Shown here one piece after another: positions 7,044-11,387 of a DNA stretch of 11,387 bases. This DNA is from Chthoniobacterales bacterium (GTDB lineage: Bacteria > Verrucomicrobiota > Verrucomicrobiia > Chthoniobacterales > UBA10450), in assembly GCA_013697015.1 (NCBI GenBank), contig JACCXL010000125.1, positions 1 through 11,387 on the forward strand, read 5' to 3'. Below the pieces are notes generated by a model. It made no database searches, was not told the origin of the DNA, and was given only the letters and a program-made list of their open reading frames with translations. How positions within the stretch are numbered: the first letter of the stretch is position 1; every line of letters begins with the position of its first letter. A program made the translations under genes and the position numbers.

Positions 7044-7832
7044 CTAGTCCCCCCGCGGTTTCAGATTTTCGATCGCTCCGCTCCCGCCGCGCATCAACGC
7101 CTCGCCCATCAGGACAGCGTCGACGCCGCACTTCTTGATTCGTTCCAGATCCGCGCGCGTGCGCAGCCCGCTTTCGCTGATCAGAATGACCTCATCTGGA
7201 ACCTCTTCGCTCAAGCGTTCCGTCACCCCCAGGTCAACTTCGAAAGTGGCGAGGTCGCGGTTGTTGATCCCTACGATTTGTGCGTCCGCATCGAGCGCGC
7301 GCTCGAGCTCATCGAGCGTGTGAACCTCCACCACTGTTTCCAGTTGAAAAACCGCGGCGAGTTCGATGAATCGCAGCAGATCCTCCTGTGCGAGCGCTGC
7401 GACAATCAGCAGAATCGCGTCCGCGCCAGCCGCCGCTGATTCGGCAATCTGCACGGCATCGATGATAAAGTCTTTCCGGAGCAGGGGCACGCCGACGACG
7501 CGACGCACGTCCGCGAGATAGCCCAGATGTCCCTGGAAAAACTGTTCGTCGGTTAGCACGGAAATCGCCTTGGCACCGGCCCGGGCATAACTCTTTGCGA
7601 TGGCGACGGGGTCGAACGACTCAACAATGACACCCGCAGACGGCGAAGCTTTTTTGATCTCTGCGATGAGGGAGAGGTTGCCGCTCTCCCGTTTCAGCGC
7701 AGACGCAAATCCGCGGAAATCGGTTCGATCCAATCCTGCTCTCCGCAGTTCGTCCTGATGCGCTTGCAAACGCGCAACCTCTGCGCGTTTCATGCGCAGG
7801 ATGTCCTCCAGCCGGTTCATCTCCCTGCTCAT
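7044..7832 (-). CDS. trpC: Indole-3-glycerol-phosphate synthase
   Basis: TrpC converts carboxyphenylaminodeoxyribulose phosphate to indole-3-glycerol phosphate in tryptophan synthesis. The product is a 262-residue (beta/alpha)8 barrel of normal monofunctional length. The family signature IAEIKKASPSAG (56-67) supplies E58 and K60. Other catalytic positions are K120 (LLRKDFI), E169 (VVEVH), N190 (GINNRDL), and E220/S221 (ISESGL), all aligning with the Sulfolobus enzyme. The phosphate-binding end is VLMGEALM. ATG 7832 is used; a second ATG at 7820 (MNRLEDILRMKR) is equally plausible because family homology starts there. No other trp genes are adjacent, so it stands alone. It diverges from the metal-dependent hydrolase gene over 96 bp, with no attenuator-like Trp-rich leader visible in that gap. 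Confidence 0.96.
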   Translation of the reverse strand: MSREMNRLEDILRMKRAEVARLQAHQDELRRAGLDRTDFRGFASALKRESGNLSLIAEIKKASPSAGVIVESFDPVAIAKSYARAGAKAISVLTDEQFFQGHLGYLADVRRVVGVPLLRKDFIIDAVQIAESAAAGADAILLIVAALAQEDLLRFIELAAVFQLETVVEVHTLDELERALDADAQIVGINNRDLATFEVDLGVTERLSEEVPDEVILISESGLRTRADLERIKKCGVDAVLMGEALMRGGSGAIENLKPRGD

Positions 7833-7928
7833 CTAGCAGAACCGCCGTGCCTCGCCACGGTTTCCGTACCGTTGCCGGGGCGTCGGTAAGAGTATCTTCC
7901 GGCGATTAGCAGCTCATCCAAACCTTCG

Positions 7929-8822
7929 GTGTCACCTCGCGTCCGGCGAAGCTGGATTGCTCACCTTTGGCGGGAGTGGGCGATCGAAACCAGACGCCCG
8001 ATTCTACCCGCCGCCGCTCACCCGGAACCGCACTCCTGGAGCGATCGCAACTTGACAGCGTCGTGGCTCGGCCACGCCACCGTGCTCATCAATTTCTACG
8101 GGGTTAATATCCTCACCGATCCCGTTTTATTTCCGCGCATTGGTATGCGGTTCCCGGGCTTCACCGTTGGGCCGAAGCGGCTCACCGCTCCGGCCTTAAC
8201 CGTGAACGAGTTGCCACGGATCGATCTGATCCTTCTTTCACACGCGCACTTCGATCATTTCGATCTGCGCACGTTGCATCGCTTCTCTGCCCGGACCGCT
8301 GTCGTGACGGCACCCTCCACACGTGACCTCCTGCGATTCACAAAACTCCGGGAGGTCACGGAATTACGCTGGCACGAGTCGATCGAGCACAAATTCGCGG
8401 CGGGGGCGGTGCAGGTAACCGCATTTCCGGTGCAACACTGGGGGGCACGTCTGCAGCGCGACTATCATCGCGGTTACAATGGCTATGTCATCGAACGAAA
8501 TGGTCGCCGAGTTATTTTTGGCGGGGACAGCGCTTTGACGGAAAATTTCGCGCCGCTCCGGAAGCGCGGCCCGGTTGATCTCGCGATCATGGCGATTGGC
8601 GCCTACGAGCCGTGGATCCGCTCGCATGCCACTCCCGAACAGGCGATCGGAATGGCGAACGACGCGGGTGCGCGTTTCATTATGCCGGTCCACCATCAGA
8701 CTTTCCGGCTCAGCTTCGAACCATTTCATGAACCCATCGAGCGTTTCGCGGCCGCGCTCGCAGCTGAGCCGCGTCGCATCGCAGTTCGCGCGATCGGCGA
8801 AACATTCGTTCTCCCGGATTAG
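7929..8822 (+). CDS. Metallo-beta-lactamase-fold hydrolase, UlaG/NAPE-PLD-like
   Basis: The product is 297 residues with an MBL fold of the UlaG/NAPE-PLD-like group. It opens with WLGHATVLINFYGVNILTDPV, the typical N-terminal strand pair. Metal ligands are visible: HAHFDH (H105, H107, D109, H110), H170 in the QHWGAR segment, D200 in FGGDSAL, and H255 or H256 in MPVHHQTF. These suffice for a dinuclear zinc or similar site. Known members hydrolyse phosphodiesters of lipids (NAPE-PLD) or lactones (UlaG); the substrate is not evident here. No signal peptide is seen, so it is likely cytosolic. The GTG at 7929 is the best start; upstream in-frame codons give no ATG, and the first 30 residues are basic and non-conserved. 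No operon partner exists: the next genes lie on the other strand. Confidence 0.9.
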   Translation: MSPRVRRSWIAHLWREWAIETRRPILPAAAHPEPHSWSDRNLTASWLGHATVLINFYGVNILTDPVLFPRIGMRFPGFTVGPKRLTAPALTVNELPRIDLILLSHAHFDHFDLRTLHRFSARTAVVTAPSTRDLLRFTKLREVTELRWHESIEHKFAAGAVQVTAFPVQHWGARLQRDYHRGYNGYVIERNGRRVIFGGDSALTENFAPLRKRGPVDLAIMAIGAYEPWIRSHATPEQAIGMANDAGARFIMPVHHQTFRLSFEPFHEPIERFAAALAAEPRRIAVRAIGETFVLPD

Positions 8823-8881
8823 AAACGCATCGACGACGCGAAGTCCAACAGGAAGCGCTGGAGCCAGGTCGGCAAGCCGGG

Positions 8882-9073
8882 TCATGGCGTGTCCGCGAAG
8901 AGGAAGAAGTCGTAGACGGCGCGGCCGATGTTGGCTATCGCCCGCTCGCGTGCCGCGAACGGCAGATCGCTTTTCTTGATGAACACCGCGACTACCATCT
9001 GGCCGGTGCCGTCCGGCAGTGAGATCACGCCGGCCTTGCCGGCCGACGGACGCCGCGCGCGAAACGCAATCAT
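8882..9073 (-). pseudogene. C-terminal remnant of a class A beta-lactamase-like serine hydrolase
   Basis: The minus-strand reading frame (63 codons) has GKAGVISLPDGTGQMVVAVF, then ARERAIANIGRAVYDFFLF before the stop at 8882-8884. This resembles the last strand and helix of class A beta-lactamases (compare NDVGIVTLPDG, then AVF, then a helix ending YD). The rest of such an enzyme (SxxK, SDN, KTG motifs, about 230 residues) is absent: in-frame stops lie just upstream and the permease gene ends at 9139. Residues before GKAG (MIAFRARRP) match nothing, so a break near 9040-9075 is likely. The remnant sits in the 316 bp between the hydrolase and permease genes. In the rest of that stretch (8823-8881 and 9074-9138) I see no gene. 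It could instead be a spurious ORF, but the residue pattern argues against that. Confidence 0.6.
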
Positions 9074-9138
9074 CGGATCAAGTATTCGAGGTGCCGGCTA
9101 CACCTTTATCGGGCTCATCGTCGAAGGTAATCACTGCG

Positions 9139-10533
9139 TCAGGCGCGTGCTCCCGCCCAATACCAATACGCCGGCAATCCGAGGGCGATGATCGCGAGGC
9201 CGACAAGCGATTCGACCGGTAACTCGATGAAGGTATTCACGACGAGCGCGAAGAGCGCGATCACGAAAAGCGCCGGCACGACAGGATAGCCCCACGTGCG
9301 ATACGGTCGATGCACCTCCGGCTTGCTGCGTCGCAACTTGAAGATGGCGAGTCCCCCGAGCACGCCAAACGCCACCGACGCAAAGGTCACCCACGTGTAC
9401 AACTGCTCGTAGGTACCCGTGAGGGTAAGGAGCGCCGACCAGCCGCAGGTGAGCGCGATCGCGATATGCGGCGTGCGATAGCGCGGATGCACCGACGCCG
9501 CCGCGCGAATGAACAAACCGTCCGCAGCCATGGCGTAGCACGCGCGTGAGACCGCGATGACTGCGGCCGCATTACAGGCGAGTGTCGACACGACGACGGT
9601 CGCGGCCACGAGTCGGGCGCCACCGTTGCCGATGAGCGCCGTCATCGCTTTCGACGCGATTCGCTCGACGCCTCGAATTTCGTCGATCGGCAGCGCCAGC
9701 ATGTAAGCGACGTTCACCGACAGGTAGATCGCCGCGATCGCGAGGATCCCGAGGACGAGGGCGCGCGGAACTGTCCGCGGTGCGTCCGCGATTTCGCCGG
9801 CGGCGAATGGCAGGTAATACCAACCTTCGTAAGCCCACATCACTGCGATCATGACCACGCCGAAGGCGGCTGCCGGATGAGCGACATGCGCAACGATCGG
9901 ACTCAACGACAACGTCGCCGGATGCAGCGCGATCGCGAGCACTGGCAGCACCGCGATCGCCGCGATCTTGATAATCGTAAGCACGGCTTGCAAACGGTTG
10001 CCGCTCTCGACACCGACGTAATTGATCGCACCGAGAGCGAGAATCGACACGGCCGCCACGATCTGCGCGGCCGATATGGACCACGCGCCCCACGGCAACG
10101 GGACGGCGATGATGATGCGTGTGGTCGAGAGGGCGGGCACGAAGTAGGCGAAGTAGGTCGCGAAGCCCATGGCGACCGCCGCAGTGGCTCCGGTCAGGAT
10201 TATGAGTAAGCCTGCCCAGCCATAGAGAAACGCGACCAGCGGTCCAAAGGCCTCTTCGAGGAACACATACAGCCCGCCCGATCGCGGGTACATCGCTCCC
10301 ATTTCGGCGTATGTGAGGCCGCCGCAGAGCGCAATGGCCCCACCGGCGACCCAAGCGACCAAGAGCAGCGTCTCCGACGGCAGCGTCGCCGCCATCGTCC
10401 CCGGCGTGAGGAAAATCGCCGATCCGATAACGTTGGTGATGACCAGGAGAATTGCGCTCCGCAATCCAATCGCCCGAACGAGCGCTGGACCCGTCACGCG
10501 GGAGGTCGATTGCGGATCATCCATTTGGCGCAT
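9139..10533 (-). CDS. APC-superfamily amino acid permease (LAT/SteT-like)
   Basis: The product is 464 residues with about 12 membrane helices, the standard size for the APC superfamily. Helix 1 contains GSAIFLTPG (37-45), the unwound substrate-binding turn usually written GSGIF; the third position is Ala here. Helix 6 contains WAYEGWYYLPFAAGEI, close to the AYDGW-type motif of LAT-family exchangers such as B. subtilis SteT, followed by APRTVPRAL. A basic loop (FKLRRSKPEVHRPYRTWGYP) precedes the last helices, as is usual in the family. It imports or exchanges amino acids; substrates are unknown. ATG 10533 is used; ATG 10524 (MDDPQS) is an alternative. It lies 70 bp downstream of the N-acyl-D-amino-acid deacylase on the same strand, so a joint role with the deacylase product is plausible. 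Confidence 0.93.
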   Translation of the reverse strand: MRQMDDPQSTSRVTGPALVRAIGLRSAILLVITNVIGSAIFLTPGTMAATLPSETLLLVAWVAGGAIALCGGLTYAEMGAMYPRSGGLYVFLEEAFGPLVAFLYGWAGLLIILTGATAAVAMGFATYFAYFVPALSTTRIIIAVPLPWGAWSISAAQIVAAVSILALGAINYVGVESGNRLQAVLTIIKIAAIAVLPVLAIALHPATLSLSPIVAHVAHPAAAFGVVMIAVMWAYEGWYYLPFAAGEIADAPRTVPRALVLGILAIAAIYLSVNVAYMLALPIDEIRGVERIASKAMTALIGNGGARLVAATVVVSTLACNAAAVIAVSRACYAMAADGLFIRAAASVHPRYRTPHIAIALTCGWSALLTLTGTYEQLYTWVTFASVAFGVLGGLAIFKLRRSKPEVHRPYRTWGYPVVPALFVIALFALVVNTFIELPVESLVGLAIIALGLPAYWYWAGARA

Positions 10534-10603
10534 GGGAACTCAGAACACGGCGGAAACCGAAAACACCCTCGCGATCGCCGCCGTCGCTCGCATCGGGAAC
10601 GGC

Positions 10604-11387
10604 CTAACGAACCTTTCCCGGCCCCCAGAGGGCGCGGCCCGGTTTCGCACCGGTGTGCTCGCCCTCTCTGAGAACCTGCTTGCCATTCACGAAAACGTGT
10701 TTCATGCCGACGGCGTATTGGTGCGGTTGCGCGAAGGTCGCGCGATCGGCAATCGTCGCCGGATCGAACACCACCACATCGGCAAAAATTCCCTCCTTGA
10801 CGAAGCCGCGGTGATCGAGTCCCAGATTCGTGGCTGGCAGTGCGCTCAATCTGCGCACCGCTTCGCCCAGCGGAATCACCTTTTCCACACGCACATATTT
10901 GCCGAGCACCCGCGCAAAGTTTCCGTAGGCGCGCGGATGCGGATTGGATTTGAGGAAGACACCCTCCGGGGCTTGCGACGCTTCATCCGAGCCGAACGAA
11001 ATCCACGGTTTCGCCACTTCCTTGCGCACGTTCTCTTCCGACATCTCGAAAAAAATTGAGTCGATGCGCGATTCGTCCTCCGCGATCAGGTCCATCATCG
11101 TTTCGATCGGATCCTTGCCGCGCATTTTCGCCACTTCGGCAAGTGATTTTCCGGTCAACGGTTTTAATTTTTCGGACTTGAATCCAACCAGCAGAATGTT
11201 CTCCGGCGATCCCGCCGAGAGATAGAGATTTTCCCACTCATCGGAATCGACGCGGACCTGCGCAGCTATTTTCGCCCGAGCGACAGGATCGCGCAGCCGT
11301 TTGAATAACGCCGGGTAACCGCCGTCCTGCGTCCACGGCGGGAGACAGGCATCGAGCCCGGTGCCGGAAGCGGGGTAGGTGTACATG
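10604..11387 (-). CDS. N-acyl-D-amino-acid deacylase, amidohydrolase family (5' end cut by window edge)
   Basis: The frame is open to the right edge, so the true start is outside. About 260 C-terminal residues of a protein usually near 500 are present. Counting from the Met codon at 11384-11386, visible features are YTYPASGTGLDACLPPW (2-18), typical of the D-aminoacylase insert; GSDEAS with D134, the position of the catalytic Asp of amidohydrolases (SDG in Alcaligenes D-aminoacylase); HPRAYGNFARVLGKYVR; GEAVRRLSALPA; and the closing beta-sandwich FADVVVFDP, VFVNGKQVL, PGRALWG. The enzyme hydrolyses N-acyl-D-amino acids to free D-amino acid and fatty or short acid. The metal-binding His residues of the N-terminal half cannot be checked here, nor whether a signal peptide exists. 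The permease gene follows 70 bp downstream. Confidence 0.92.
   Translation of the reverse strand, partial: MYTYPASGTGLDACLPPWTQDGGYPALFKRLRDPVARAKIAAQVRVDSDEWENLYLSAGSPENILLVGFKSEKLKPLTGKSLAEVAKMRGKDPIETMMDLIAEDESRIDSIFFEMSEENVRKEVAKPWISFGSDEASQAPEGVFLKSNPHPRAYGNFARVLGKYVRVEKVIPLGEAVRRLSALPATNLGLDHRGFVKEGIFADVVVFDPATIADRATFAQPHQYAVGMKHVFVNGKQVLREGEHTGAKPGRALWGPGKVR

Noticed and set aside
8364..8885. Long minus-strand open frame (173 codons) opposite the metallo-beta-lactamase-fold gene.
   Set aside because: It is antisense to a gene with clear metal-binding motifs, has no recognisable domain, and has the composition of a GC-rich shadow frame.
9089..9105. Hairpin AGGTG-7 nt-CACCT followed by TTT on the plus strand, as a possible terminator.
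   Set aside because: The stem is only 5 bp with a 3-base T run, and it is about 270 bases after the nearest plus-strand stop.
9455..10578. Five copies of the palindrome GCGATCGC (9455, 9734, 9929, 9953, 10571), resembling the cyanobacterial HIP1 repeat; a sixth is at 8041.
   Set aside because: The four copies inside the permease gene encode Ala-Ile-Ala or Ile-Ala-Ile runs in membrane helices written with GCG and ATC codons, so high GC and hydrophobic composition explain most of the cluster.

Overview
The window is GC-rich, gene-dense bacterial chromosome with short intergenic gaps and weak or absent Shine-Dalgarno sequences. It mixes housekeeping genes (purD, rnc, thiD, trpC) with accessory transport and hydrolase genes. 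The gene mix, the single-cluster ferredoxin and the PDZ-less CtpA-like protein would fit a soil Verrucomicrobiota-type genome. That placement is an impression from protein style; no rRNA or other phylogenetic marker is present. I see no tRNA, rRNA, CRISPR array, riboswitch or complete mobile element.

Left part (1-3711): a truncated HxlR-family regulator on the minus strand diverges from a plus-strand run. The run is purD (purine synthesis), then a secreted CtpA/S41-like protein whose start overlaps the purD stop by one base, then rnc (RNase III) after a 73 bp gap. The S41-like protein has no PDZ domain and appears to have lost its Ser-Lys dyad.

Middle (3713-7016): thiD and an upstream ferredoxin gene form a minus-strand pair. 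The 3' end of thiD meets the 3' end of rnc with one base between them. Diverging from the ferredoxin is a compact three-gene plus-strand operon: a two-helix small membrane protein, a TauE/SafE-family permease and a tandem universal stress protein. Gaps are 1 and 4 bp. This is the best candidate here for a poorly described functional unit, an anion permease with a small partner subunit and a nucleotide-type sensor.

Right part (7044-11387): trpC (minus) converges on the stress protein gene and diverges from a UlaG/NAPE-PLD-like metallo-beta-lactamase-fold hydrolase (plus). The last block is minus strand: an N-acyl-D-amino-acid deacylase cut by the right edge, then a 12-helix APC amino acid permease, then a short remnant that looks like the C-terminal end of a class A beta-lactamase (serine hydrolase). 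Deacylase plus permease suggests scavenging or handling of N-acylated D-amino acids.

Most of the window is ordinary metabolism. The points deserving follow-up are the dyad-less S41 protein coupled to purD, the TauE/small-membrane-protein/Usp operon, the beta-lactamase remnant, and the rnc/thiD tail-to-tail junction.
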